NCBI RefSeq assembly: GCF_022340605.1 | Contig: NZ_JAJDNQ010000047.1 | Location: 1 to 50,088, forward strand | DNA length: 50,088 nucleotides | Direction of reading: 5' to 3' | From: Thiohalocapsa sp. | GTDB lineage: Bacteria; Pseudomonadota; Gammaproteobacteria; Chromatiales; Chromatiaceae | Shown here: one piece after another, positions 35,235 to 43,169 of the stretch | Numbering within the stretch: the stretch's first letter is position 1 | How the letters are laid out: each line of letters begins with the position of its first letter | Position numbers and translations under genes: made by a program | The notes under the pieces: model-generated | Database searches by the model: none | What the model was told of the DNA's origin: nothing | The model's input: only the letters and a program-made list of their open reading frames with translations

Positions 35235-35254
35235 AGTGCGCAGTGCGGGACCCC

Positions 35255-35297
35255 GTAGGTCGGGCTGAGGAACGAAGCCCGACACCGCGCGCGACCC
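35255..35297 (+). repeat. GTAGGTCGGGCTGAGG...GCCCGAC REP-type palindrome
   Basis: GTAGGTCGGGCT and AAGCCCGACAC are near-inverted arms around GAGGAACG. The 132-bp space between the two permease genes is otherwise featureless. Relatives lie at 20350, 41577, 41671 and 44089. Confidence 0.75.
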
Positions 35298-35367
35298 TCT
35301 GCGCACGCCGTACCACGCACGACGCACTCCGCACTGAAAACCCTGGCAGTAGAGACGAGCGGGACAG

Positions 35368-36576
35368 ATGCGCCTCAGAGATATCGCAACCTATACGCTC
35401 GGCGCTGTTCTGGCCCGCCGCGGCCGCAGCGCGCTGACGCTCTCAGGCATCGCCATCGGCGTCGCCGCGGTGGTGCTGCTGACGGCCATCGGCGAGGGCG
35501 TGCGCAGCTTTGTGCTGGCGGAGTTCACGCAGTTCGGCACCAACCTGATCGCCGTGAACCCGGGCAAGACGACCACCATGGGCATGTCCGGCGCCATGAT
35601 CGCGAGCGTGCGGCCGCTGTCGCTGGACGATGCCGGCGCGCTGGAGCGGGTGCCGGATGTGGAGGCCGTGGTGGGCGTCGTGACCGGCAATGCGGCGGTG
35701 GAGGCGGGCGGGCGCAGCCGGCGCACCATGGTCTTCGGCGCCGGCCCCGAGGTGCCGGCCATCTGGGGCATGCGCCCGGCGCTGGGGCGCTTTCTGCCGC
35801 GGGATGGGGCTGGCCGGGCGGTGGCCGTGCTCGGCGCCAAGCTGAATCGCGAGCTCTTCCAGGGGGGAACCGGCGGGGGCGGGGCGGCGCTGGGCGAGCG
35901 CATCCGCATCGGCGGCGAGCCGTTCCGGGTCATCGGCGTCATGGCGCCCAAGGGGCAGATGCTGGGCTTCGACCTCGACGACACGGTGTATATCCCGGTG
36001 CAGCGCTCGCTGGCCATGTTCGACCGCGAGGGCCTGATGGAGATCGACCTGCTCTACGACCGCGACGCCGACAGCGCGGCGGTCGCCAAGCGGGTCAAGG
36101 AACTCTTGATCCGCCGCCACGGCCGCGAGGACTTCACCATCACCACCCAGGACCAGATGCTGGAGGTACTGGGCTCGGTGCTGGATGTGCTCACCGCCAT
36201 CGTTGGCGGCCTCGGCGCCATCTCCCTGGTGGTGGGCGGCATCGGCATCCTCACCATCATGACCATCGCCGTGGCCGAGCGCCGCGCCGAGATCGGCCTG
36301 CTACGGGCGCTCGGCGCGAGCCGCGGGCAGATCCTGGCGCTGTTCCTGCTGGAGGCGACGCTGCTCGCCCTGCTCGGCGGCGCGGCGGGATTCCTGCTCG
36401 GCGCCGGCGGCGCCTGGCTCATCGGCGCCCTCGTGCCCGCGCTGCCGACCCGCACCGCCTGGGACTTCGTGCTGCTCGCCGAGGCCGCGGCCGGGCTCAT
36501 TGGGCTGGCCGCCGGCGTGCTGCCGGCGCTGCGCGCCGCGGCGCTGGATCCGGTGGCCGCGTTGCATGAGGAGTAG
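35368..36576 (+). CDS. MacB/FtsX-type ABC transporter permease (second)
   Basis: 402 residues. It begins MRLRDIATYTLGAVLARRGR with first helix ALTLSGIAIGVAAVVLLTAI, then the periplasmic MacB core (FGTNLIAVNPGKTT, VAVLGAKLNRELFQGG, RIRIGGEPFRVIGVMAPKGQ), and the FtsX domain (GGLGAISLVVGGIGILTIMT, EIGLLRALGASRGQILALFL, AAGVLPALRAAALDPVAAL). It is paralogous to the first permease; two half-transporters of this kind usually work with one ATPase and an adaptor. Confidence 0.9.
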   Translation: MRLRDIATYTLGAVLARRGRSALTLSGIAIGVAAVVLLTAIGEGVRSFVLAEFTQFGTNLIAVNPGKTTTMGMSGAMIASVRPLSLDDAGALERVPDVEAVVGVVTGNAAVEAGGRSRRTMVFGAGPEVPAIWGMRPALGRFLPRDGAGRAVAVLGAKLNRELFQGGTGGGGAALGERIRIGGEPFRVIGVMAPKGQMLGFDLDDTVYIPVQRSLAMFDREGLMEIDLLYDRDADSAAVAKRVKELLIRRHGREDFTITTQDQMLEVLGSVLDVLTAIVGGLGAISLVVGGIGILTIMTIAVAERRAEIGLLRALGASRGQILALFLLEATLLALLGGAAGFLLGAGGAWLIGALVPALPTRTAWDFVLLAEAAAGLIGLAAGVLPALRAAALDPVAALHEE

Positions 36577-36934
36577 CGTGCCGGGGGGCTTGCGTGCCGA
36601 CCAGCTCCAGTACCAGATGACCGTGTATTTCGACGACGTGATGCCGGCCCGCGGGCCGGAATCGCTGAACAATGCCGGCGAGCTCTTCGCGACGCCGTTG
36701 CACGCCCATGCCGAGGCATCGCGAGGGACGGGCACCCTCGGGTGTCGGGATTTTTTCACATTTTCGCCGCCGCCATCCGCCATATCTATCTGATAAATAA
36801 AATACTATCTGATCTTGCTGCGGAGATCGCGGTGCGTGCAACAGTGTCAAGAAACTTTACATTCGCATAGGCGTGCGTGCACGGGATGCGCTTTCCTCGG
36901 AAAAATCTTACGCTTTGTCAGAGATATACAGGAG
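36577..36934. other. Non-coding stretch before the PEP-CTERM gene
   Basis: No gene is supported. The left half is GC-rich like coding DNA. From 36740 to 36930 it becomes notably A/T-rich (CTGATAAATAAAATACTATC, GAAAAATCTTACGC), which is unusual here and suits a regulatory upstream region, where an enhancer-binding protein for the sigma-54 promoter could sit. Confidence 0.5.
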
Positions 36935-36950
36935 TGGCGCAGAATATGCA
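36935..36950 (+). promoter_or_regulatory. Sigma-54 (-24/-12) promoter of the PEP-CTERM gene
   Basis: TGGCGCAGAATATGCA matches TGGCACG-N4-TTGCA: GG at 36936-36937, GC at 36948-36949, exactly 10 bp between. It is 69 bp upstream of the 37020 start, which has AGGAG at 37006-37010. PEP-CTERM genes under an RpoN/PrsR-type regulator are known in other bacteria, which makes this likely. It needs a transcript-start test. Confidence 0.6.
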
Positions 36951-37019
36951 TATCGGGCGGCGGCGCCAGGAACCCCTGAGCGCGGCAACTGCAATGCACG
37001 GATCTAGGAGAAAGCACCA

Positions 37020-37805
37020 ATGGCACTGAAGACATGGCAGCGGATGACGGCAGCGGGGCTGCTGATGGTCGGCGGCGGTGCGCAGGCGGCGCTGGTGGCC
37101 TATCAAGCCAACGGCGCCGATCTAGTCTACGACGACGACTACACGCCGGTGGGGGCGTCCAGTCCGGGCCTGACCTGGACGGCGGACGCGAACCTGTTCA
37201 AGACCCAGTACGTCGCCGACAACACGGTGGTAGATCAGATCATCGCCGCGGTACCGACCGTCACCGACAGCAATGGCGATCACCCCGTCGTGGCGAGCGA
37301 CTTCAACACGACCGATTGGCGCATGACCTGGAGGGGCGCGACGGCGTGGGTGGAGTGGCTCGGGATCATCGCGTACGGCGGCGCCGACGATTGGCGGCTG
37401 TGGTCGGCGTTGAACGATGATGGCAGCGGACCCTGTGGCCCGGCTTATGACTGCGCCGACAGTGAGGTGGGGCATCTGTTTTACGACGAGGGCAACCTGA
37501 CCGCGCGCCAGAACATTACCTCCAGCATCACCCTGACCGGCATCTTCATGAATGTTCAGAATACCGGATACTGGTCCGGTACGGAGAGCTCGGCCTCTGG
37601 CGGGTGGTACTTCATCACCAGCGATGGCTCCCAGAGCTACACCAGTAAGGGCCTCCTGAACCACGCCTGGGCAGTTCGCCCCGGACAAATCACCGCCGCC
37701 GCCCCGCTGCCCGGCACGGCGGGGCTGATGGCTCTGGGGCTGCTGGGGCTCGGGGCCGGCCGGGTGGGGCGGCAGGCGATCCTGGTTATTCGGTCGTTCG
37801 GCTGA
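37020..37805 (+). CDS. Secreted DUF1566-like protein with PEP-CTERM-type sorting tail
   Basis: 261 residues. It has an N-terminal signal peptide (MTAAGLLMVGGGAQAALVAY, cleavage after AQA likely). The middle to C-terminal part has Trp/Gly-rich segments typical of DUF1566/Lcl domains (TDWRMTWRGATAWVEWLGII, GGADDWRLWSALNDDGSGPC, GYWSGTESSASGGWYFITSD, HAWAVRPGQ). It ends with a PEP-CTERM variant: AAPLPGTAGLMALGLLGLGA followed by Gly-Arg and a basic tail. Export plus exosortase processing and surface display are expected; exosortase genes are not in the window. Two Cys in GPCGPAYDC could form a disulphide. Confidence 0.72.
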   Translation: MALKTWQRMTAAGLLMVGGGAQAALVAYQANGADLVYDDDYTPVGASSPGLTWTADANLFKTQYVADNTVVDQIIAAVPTVTDSNGDHPVVASDFNTTDWRMTWRGATAWVEWLGIIAYGGADDWRLWSALNDDGSGPCGPAYDCADSEVGHLFYDEGNLTARQNITSSITLTGIFMNVQNTGYWSGTESSASGGWYFITSDGSQSYTSKGLLNHAWAVRPGQITAAAPLPGTAGLMALGLLGLGAGRVGRQAILVIRSFG

Positions 37806-37881
37806 TTCGGCCCGTCGAGGGGGCAGGGGGCATTCCCCCTGCTCGTGTGCGCAGCGTGCGTGATGTTCTGGCGCGGCGGCT

Positions 37882-38103
37882 ATGGCACGCTACGAGCCTC
37901 TACCGATTTATAGGCAGGGGATGGACGTGGCGGCGCATTTCGAGAAGGTGGTCGCCGGCTTCGCCCGCTACCACAAATCCACGCTCGGCACGGGGCTGCG
38001 GAATAAGAGCCGGGAGACCGTCGCGCCGATCATCCGCGCCAACGCTGAGCGGGATAAGGCGCCCAAGCTGGTGGAGCTGCGCGGACGGTTGGACGAGCTG
38101 TTC
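37882..38103 (+). pseudogene. Truncated Avd (DGR accessory, four-helix bundle) gene
   Basis: From the ATG at 37882, 74 codons (ARYEPLPIYRQGMDVAAHFE, KVVAGFARYHKSTLGTGLR, VAPIIRANAERDKAPKLVEL) match the N-terminal two-thirds of Avd-like four-helix-bundle proteins. These bind the reverse transcriptase of diversity-generating retroelements. Full proteins have about 115-125 residues with a last helix ending in a Trp-rich tail; that part is missing. At about 38100 the sequence switches into a Uma2 nuclease fragment in a different frame, an abrupt recombination junction. Avd-like proteins also occur without a retroelement, so DGR origin is likely but not certain. Confidence 0.65.
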
Positions 38104-38360
38104 ATTTTGAGCCTCCTGACGACCTTGCGGGCTGGCGCAAAGAACGTTTGCCGAAGCGCCCATCCGGGATCATGACGGTGCTGCCGGACTGGGTGTGCGA
38201 GATTCTCTCCCCCGGCCACGAGCGCAAGGACACCATCACCCATTTCCTGCAGCTGCAACGTGCAGGCGTGCCCTACTACTGGATCATCGACCCCGGGGAC
38301 TGGGTCCTGATCGTCTACGCGCTGCACGACGGCCGCTACCGCACCGTTTTTACGGCATCG
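38100..38360 (+). pseudogene. Uma2-family endonuclease fragment 1
   Basis: Codons from about 38100 read VHFEPPDDLAGWRKERLPKR, then GIMTVLPDWVCEILSPGHER, KDTITHFLQLQRAGVPYYWI, IDPGDWVLIVYALHDGRYRT. This is the C-terminal half of a Uma2 (PD-(D/E)xK) protein, with E (CEILS) and YYWIIDP preserved. The N-terminal third is missing and the frame is lost after GRYRTVF. Confidence 0.7.
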
Positions 38361-38709
38361 AGGCCCTGTCCGACCTGCGCCCGAAGGACATTCGGCGCGA
38401 CGCGGTCACCACGCGCGGTGAATACGCCACGGGCGGCATGCCCGAGTACTACATCCTTTCCCACCGCGCGAGCACCAGGCCTGCTACACCCTGGAGGCAT
38501 CCAGCCGCTACGTGCCGCTGCCGGTGACCGACGGCAGCGTCCGCTCGCGAGTCCTGCCCGGCTGGACCGCGGCCGAGCAACGCGCCGAGGCGGAGGTCGC
38601 ACGCGCCGAGGCCGAGGCCGCCGCGCGCCAGCGGGCCGAAGCGGAACTGGCTCGGTTGCGCGCGCGGATCGTGCGCTTCACCGTCTTTCGATCCTGGTGC
38701 TGCCGGTAG
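38361..38709 (+). pseudogene. Uma2-family endonuclease fragment 2, frameshifted
   Basis: A different frame gives DIRRDAVTTRGEYATGGMPE followed by YYIL, then a further frame shift near 38465 to HQACYTLEASSRYVPLPVTD and GSVRSRVLPGWTAAEQRAEA with a Glu/Ala/Arg-rich coiled tail. That is the C-terminal half of a second Uma2-like protein. Two frame changes in 350 bp rule out a functional gene. Confidence 0.65.
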
Positions 38710-38748
38710 AGGTAATCCGATCAGGCTGCCGGCGCCCATGCGAGGCAT

Positions 38749-39003
38749 CTATTCATCGACCAGCCGGTGCTCCTCGACGTCTCCGGCTCGATACTGGGCG
38801 ATGGAGCGGGCGAGATGGGCGGCTTTGGCCGACGAGCGCAGCAGGTGCACCGTCTCCATCAGGCTGTTGAAGCTGGCCAGGGACATCACCACCGCCGACT
38901 CGGCATCTCGCCGGGTGATCAGGGTGTAGTCCGCGTCTTCTGCGACACGGTCGAGGACCTGCTTGAGCTGGTTGCGGGCGTCGGAGAAGGTGATGGTTTC
39001 CAT
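38749..39003 (-). CDS. YefM/Phd-type antitoxin, apparently orphan
   Basis: 84 residues from the ATG at 39003: METITFSDARNQLKQVLDRV, ITRRDAESAVVMSLASFNSL, METVHLLRSSAKAAHLARSI. This is the classic type II antitoxin that binds its own operator and neutralises a YoeB-like RNase toxin. The C-terminal toxin-binding part (QYRAGDVEEHRLVDE) is intact. No toxin frame follows on the same strand; instead the degraded Uma2 fragment begins. The antitoxin may be a leftover or act on a toxin elsewhere. Confidence 0.85.
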   Translation of the reverse strand: METITFSDARNQLKQVLDRVAEDADYTLITRRDAESAVVMSLASFNSLMETVHLLRSSAKAAHLARSIAQYRAGDVEEHRLVDE

Positions 39004-39028
39004 GAGCGGAAGACGAGTGATCAAGGGG

Positions 39029-40447
39029 TCAGCGCAGGCGTGCCAGTGCCGGTGCCGGATCATCGGGGTCCACCGGGATCAGGTCGGCGGCGGTATGCGC
39101 GTCGCGGTCGGCGATCAGCAGCAGCGTCACCGGCAGCCCCGCCCGCCGCAGCGCCGCGACCAGCTCGCGGCGCGGCGCGTCCCAGCAAAGCAGCACGCAC
39201 AGGCAGGCGCTCTGCTGCGTGGCGCGGTTGGCGATGGTGTCGGCGAGGTGCGCGAAGCCGGCCGCGGGCTGCGGCTCGATGCAGGCGAGCAGTTCCAGCA
39301 TGGCGGCGGTGGAGAGCAGCCCGCGGCCGGCGGTGAGGATGCGCACGCCGCCAGCGTAAAGGATGAGGTCCAGCAGACCGTCGGGGCCGTTGGGGTGCTC
39401 GGCCAGTGGGGCGAGCAGGGAGGCGGCGACGGAGACGGCGGTCTCGAAGCGCGCCGGGTCGTCGCCGGGGGCGGGGCAGGTGTCCAGCAGCAACGCCTGG
39501 CGGCTGAAGTATTCGTCGCGGTATTCCTTGACCACCGGCTCGCCGCAGCGCGCCCAGGCCGCCCAGTGGATGTGGCGCGGGGAGTCGCCGGGCAGGTAGT
39601 CGCGCAGGCCCATGAATTCGCGCGAGTCGCCCCGGCTTGCGGCCAGCTCGATGCCGCCCGGCTGAAGCCGCCGGCGGCCGGGCGGGCGCAGGGTCGGCAC
39701 CGGGAAGCGGCGCGGCAGCACCAGCACGCGGCCGGCGTTGGCGGCGATGCGCTCGCGGCGCATCAGGCCCAGCGGGTCGATGCGGCCGAGCACCAGACCG
39801 TCCAGGTGCAGCCAGCCGCGGCGGGTGGGCGTGAGGGCTAGTTCCAGCGCCAGCTCGCCGCTTGGGCCGATCGCGGGGAGCGGCGCCGGTGGCTGCGGCT
39901 CCGCGCCGCGAGCGCTGCGGATCAGCCACTCCCAGCGCGGATAGCCGAGCAGGCGCTCGAAGGGGTTGAGCCTCGCCTCCACCGGCGCGCGGTGGTCGAG
40001 GAAGGTGTTCAGGCTCGGGCGTGGGTCCGCCAGGCGCTCGTGCAGGCTGAGACCGGCCGCCGTTCGTCTGCCGGAGTTCCGCACCTGGACCCGGAAGCGG
40101 GCGGGCTCGCCGACGGCGGCGCGGCTCGGCAGCCGGCGCTGCACCTGGACCTTGGGCAGCGGCGTCAGGGTGCCGAGCCAGGCGACGAAGAGCAGCGCGG
40201 CGCCGAAGGCGAACGCCTGATGCGCGGCGCTGAGGCGGGTGTCGATGCCGACCAGACCGGCGGCGAAGGTGGCGGCCAGCACGCCCTGGCCGGCCGGCGT
40301 GAAGTGCCGGCGCAGCCAGTTCTGGCCGGCGCTGGCGATGCGCAGGTTGAGCCAGCTCCAGGCCTTGATGACGCGCTCGGGGCGTTCGGCGATGGACCGG
40401 CGTGGTCGCCGACCATCTTTGCCGGCGGGGGTCGCGCGCCGCTGCAT
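39029..40447 (-). CDS. DUF58-domain protein, MoxR partner
   Basis: 472 residues starting MQRRATPAGKDGRRPRRSIA. Two hydrophobic helices lie at about 50-95 (GVLAATFAAGLVG, AFAFGAALLFVAWLGTL), then a beta-rich domain (RFRVQVRNSGRRTAAGLSL). The DUF58 signature follows: SRGDSREFMGLRDYLPGDSP, RHIHWAAWARCGEPVVKEYR, DEYFSRQALLLD, with a vWA-like fold to the end. DUF58 proteins act with MoxR ATPases as chaperone or assembly systems. The ATG overlaps the moxR stop (TGATG). The start codon GTG at 40450 is an alternative. Downstream partner genes usual for the family are missing. Confidence 0.87.
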   Translation of the reverse strand: MQRRATPAGKDGRRPRRSIAERPERVIKAWSWLNLRIASAGQNWLRRHFTPAGQGVLAATFAAGLVGIDTRLSAAHQAFAFGAALLFVAWLGTLTPLPKVQVQRRLPSRAAVGEPARFRVQVRNSGRRTAAGLSLHERLADPRPSLNTFLDHRAPVEARLNPFERLLGYPRWEWLIRSARGAEPQPPAPLPAIGPSGELALELALTPTRRGWLHLDGLVLGRIDPLGLMRRERIAANAGRVLVLPRRFPVPTLRPPGRRRLQPGGIELAASRGDSREFMGLRDYLPGDSPRHIHWAAWARCGEPVVKEYRDEYFSRQALLLDTCPAPGDDPARFETAVSVAASLLAPLAEHPNGPDGLLDLILYAGGVRILTAGRGLLSTAAMLELLACIEPQPAAGFAHLADTIANRATQQSACLCVLLCWDAPRRELVAALRRAGLPVTLLLIADRDAHTAADLIPVDPDDPAPALARLR

Positions 40448-41448
40448 CACTCCGGCGGCGGCACCGCGGCCAGGCAGTCGCGCACGACATCGGCGGCGCT
40501 GCGGCCGGCGTAGCGGGCGGCGGGGTCCAGGCCGAGTCGGTGGGCGATGACGGGTACGGCCAGCTCGCGTACCGGCTCCGGCGGCAGGTAGTCGAGGCCG
40601 TCGAACAGCGCCAGCGCCTGGCCGATCTGCATCAGCATCAGCGACGCCCGCGGGCTGGCGCCGAGCGCGACGCCCTCCTGCCGGCGGCTGGCCGCCACCA
40701 GCGCGACGATGTAGCGGCGCATGGGCTCGGCGACGCGCACCTGCCGCACCGCCCGGCGCAGCGCGAGGATGTCCGCGACGCCAGCGCAGGGTTGGAGCCG
40801 CGCCAGCGCGTGGCCGCCGCGCTGGTCGTCCAGCAGCGCGGCCTCCGCGGCCTCGCCGATATAGCCCAGCCCGAAGCGCAGCGCGAAGCGGTCCATCTGC
40901 GCCTCCGGCAGCGGGTAGGTGCCGTGCAGCTCGATGGGGTTCTGGGTGGCGATGACGAAAAACAGCTCGTCGAGCGGCCGCAGCTCGCCGTCCACGCTCA
41001 CCTGCGCCTCGCCCATGGCCTCCAGCAGCGCCGCCTGGGTGCGCGGCGAGGCGCGGTTGATCTCATCCGCCAGCAGGATCTGCGTGAACACCGGACCGGG
41101 CCGGAAGTGGAAGGCGTGCCCGGACGGGTCGTAGACCGAGACGCCGAGGATGTCCGACGGCATCAGGTCCGGCGTGAACTGCACGCGCTTGAAGGTGCCG
41201 TGGATGGAGCGTGCCAGGGCCTTGGCGAGGGTGGTCTTGCCGGTGCCGGGCACGTCTTCCAGCAGCACGTGCCCGCCGACCGCCACGGCGGCCAGCAGCC
41301 AGCGGATGGCCTGCTCTTGGCCACGCATTACGCGCGTGAGGTTGTCCTGGAGGCGCTGGTGGATCTCGCGGGCGGTGGCCATCGCCTCGGCGGTGGCGTG
41401 CGGGGAGTCGGCCCGGCGCGCTGCGGCACCGGCGGCGGAGGCTGGCAT
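40447..41448 (-). CDS. MoxR-family AAA+ ATPase
   Basis: From the ATG at 41448, 333 residues. Walker A is LEDVPGTGKTTLAKALA, Walker B ILLADEINRASPRTQAALLE, with the MoxR hallmark VQFTPDLMPSDILGVSVYDP, FVIATQNPIELHGTYPLPEA and QMDRFALRF (sensor/arginine). Expected to remodel or assemble protein complexes together with the downstream DUF58 protein. The frame goes back to 41574, but those extra 42 codons lack similarity to the family, so the shorter start is used. Confidence 0.9.
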   Translation of the reverse strand: MPASAAGAAARRADSPHATAEAMATAREIHQRLQDNLTRVMRGQEQAIRWLLAAVAVGGHVLLEDVPGTGKTTLAKALARSIHGTFKRVQFTPDLMPSDILGVSVYDPSGHAFHFRPGPVFTQILLADEINRASPRTQAALLEAMGEAQVSVDGELRPLDELFFVIATQNPIELHGTYPLPEAQMDRFALRFGLGYIGEAAEAALLDDQRGGHALARLQPCAGVADILALRRAVRQVRVAEPMRRYIVALVAASRRQEGVALGASPRASLMLMQIGQALALFDGLDYLPPEPVRELAVPVIAHRLGLDPAARYAGRSAADVVRDCLAAVPPPE

Positions 41449-41920
41449 GGCTGTGCTTGGGTTGCGGCTGGCGTTCGACGCAGTATAGCGGGCGACCTCA
41501 TCGGCGGAGTTGTCGCGGTCGTCGGCTGAGAGGATGCGAAAACAACCTGTCGCGGCTCGATTCAACGCGGTCACCGCAGGTCAGGCTTAGGAACGAAGCC
41601 CGACACCGCGCGCGCCAACGCCCGATCGTCGGGCCTCCTACCGTCGGCCCGACCTACATTGCCGAGCTCCGTAGGTCGGGCCGACGTTCAGGCGGTTACA
41701 TGCGGTGCGGTGTCGGGCGTCGTTTCCCAGCGCGACCCACGGGGCTTCTTGACGCGCTCTGAGCGCAGTCGATGTCGCGCGGCGCGCGGCACGGAGAAGT
41801 CCGCTCGCGCCAATGACAAGGATTGCCGTTCTTCCGGCCACCGATGGCGCCAAACAGGCTACAGTGTCAGGTTTGCGCGGCTGCCGTCCGCGCATCGCTC
41901 GCGCAACCCGGAGGTGACGG
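41449..41920. repeat. Intergenic REP-type palindromes between moxR and prpB
   Basis: At 41577-41617 (CAGGTCAGGCTTAGGAACGA, AGCCCGACACCGCGCGCG) and again at 41671-41735 (GTAGGTCGGGCCGACG, and TGTCGGGCGTCG). GTCGGCCCGACCTAC at 41643-41657 is the inverse of the arm GTAGGTCGGGCCGAC at 41671. These form an imperfect pair of opposed REP units. Nothing else is seen here beyond the prpB ribosome site GGAGG at 41910. Confidence 0.7.
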
Positions 41921-42808
41921 ATGAGCAACCACGAGACCCCCGGCGCCAAGCTGCGCCGCGCCGTGCAGGAAGAGCGCCCATTGCAGGTCATCGGCGCCAT
42001 CAACGCCTACCATGCCATGCTGGCCGCCCACACCGGCTACCGGGCCCTGTACATCTCCGGCGGCGGCGTCGCCGCGGGCTCCCTCGGCGTGCCGGACCTC
42101 GGCATCTCCAGCCTGGAGGACGTGCTGGTGGATGTGCGGCGCATCACGTACGCCTGCGACCTGCCGGTGCTGGTGGACGCGGACACCGGCTGGGGCGGCG
42201 CCTTCAACATCGCCCGCACCGTGCGCGAGCTGAACCGCGCCGGCGCCGCCGGCTGCCACATCGAGGACCAGGTCGCCGCCAAGCGCTGCGGCCACCGGCC
42301 CAACAAGGCCATCGTGCCGCTCGCGGAGATGGTGGACCGCATCAAGGCCGCCGTGGACGCCCGCCGCGACGATTTCGTCATCATGGCGCGCACCGATGCC
42401 ATGGCCGTGGAGGGGATCGATGCCGCCATCGAGCGCGCCGCCGCCTGTGCCGAGGCCGGCGCGGACATGATCTTCCCGGAGGCGCTGACGGAGCTTGCGC
42501 AGTACGAGCGCTTCACCGCTGCCGTGGACGTGCCCGTGCTCGCCAACATCACCGAGTTCGGCGCCACGCCGCTGTTCACCACCAACGAGCTCGCCGGTGC
42601 CGGCGTGTCGCTGGTGCTCTATCCGCTCTCGGCCTTCCGCGCCATGAACAAGGCCGCGCTCGACGTCTACCAGGCCATCCGCAAGGGCGGTACCCAGGCC
42701 GGCGTCATCGATAGCATGCAGACCCGCGCCGAGCTTTACGAATACCTCGGCTACCACGCCTTTGAGCAGAAGCTCGACGAGCTGTTCGCGCGCGACGGCG
42801 AGGGCTGA
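41921..42808 (+). CDS. prpB: Methylisocitrate lyase
   Basis: Cleaves 2-methylisocitrate to pyruvate and succinate in the propionate methylcitrate cycle. 295 residues, start with GGAGG ribosome site nine bases upstream. The isocitrate-lyase-type barrel shows [60 protein letters not shown] (catalytic KRCGH; KKCGH is the usual form), [14 protein letters not shown], and [13 protein letters not shown]. The C-terminal [17 protein letters not shown] is as in PrpB. No prpC, prpD or prpR is nearby. PrpB and other ICL-superfamily lyases are close, but the motifs favour PrpB. Confidence 0.92.
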   Translation: MSNHETPGAKLRRAVQEERPLQVIGAINAYHAMLAAHTGYRALYISGGGVAAGSLGVPDLGISSLEDVLVDVRRITYACDLPVLVDADTGWGGAFNIARTVRELNRAGAAGCHIEDQVAAKRCGHRPNKAIVPLAEMVDRIKAAVDARRDDFVIMARTDAMAVEGIDAAIERAAACAEAGADMIFPEALTELAQYERFTAAVDVPVLANITEFGATPLFTTNELAGAGVSLVLYPLSAFRAMNKAALDVYQAIRKGGTQAGVIDSMQTRAELYEYLGYHAFEQKLDELFARDGEG

Positions 42809-42964
42809 GCCGGCCGGTGCGCCGGCTTCGGCCGGCAATGAAAGAACGCCGAGTGCAACTCGGCGCCCCCACGCGGCGCCCCCTGGGGGCGCCGAGTTGC
42901 ACTCGGCCCGGCCGCCGCGAGGCGGCCTCATGCGACCCCACCCACCAAGACCGCCCGACACGGC
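42809..42964. other. Spacer after prpB with a large palindrome
   Basis: Contains the perfect 23-bp inverted repeat at 42848-42907 followed by CGGCCGCCGCGAGGCGGCC. No gene is supported. Such a strong stem just after prpB may act as transcription barrier although no T-run follows. Confidence 0.6.
42848..42907 (+). repeat. Perfect 23-bp inverted repeat (GCCGAGTGCAACTCGG family)
   Basis: The left arm is 42848-42870 and the right arm 42885-42907, exact reverse complements, with a 14-nt loop. The arms themselves contain a small palindrome (GCCGAGTGCAACTCGGC), so a cross-shaped fold is possible. Related copies: inside the ABC ATPase 3' end (27468) and at 43896. Confidence 0.85.
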
Positions 42965-43006
42965 TTGATCCGAGTCAAGGCCGGTACCCCGCACCAGTCG
43001 TATCTA
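42965..43006 (+). promoter_or_regulatory. FNR/Anr-type class II promoter of the DsrC-like gene
   Basis: TTGATCCGAGTCAA (42965-42978) matches TTGAT-N4-ATCAA with one mismatch. A -10-like TATCTA lies at 43001-43006. If transcription starts at 43013, the FNR site is centred exactly at -41.5, the class II position. The gene start is at 43170, so a leader of about 157 nt follows. It implies oxygen-controlled expression; inferred from sequence only. Confidence 0.6.
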
Positions 43007-43169
43007 AGTAACCCATACTCAAGACAGCGAGCACTGCCCGCTCGACCATTCCGCGAGCACCGCCACGCCGTCCCAGCGCGGGCTGTGCCGTGGTGGTGCC
43101 CCGGCAGCGGCGTCGATGCACCGGGCAGAGCGCGCAACCTGACGGCGAAGTAAGCCGGGGAGGGTTACG

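Noticed and set aside
27518-38709. Complete DGR (reverse transcriptase and template repeat) in the variable region
   Set aside because: I searched by eye on both strands for an RT (YxDD-type) frame and for an A-rich copy of the FGE tail and found none; only target-like and Avd-like pieces are present.
38449-38748. Toxin gene partner for the YefM antitoxin
   Set aside because: The only frame downstream on that strand is a Gly/Arg-rich shadow of the Uma2 fragment, with no YoeB/RelE features.
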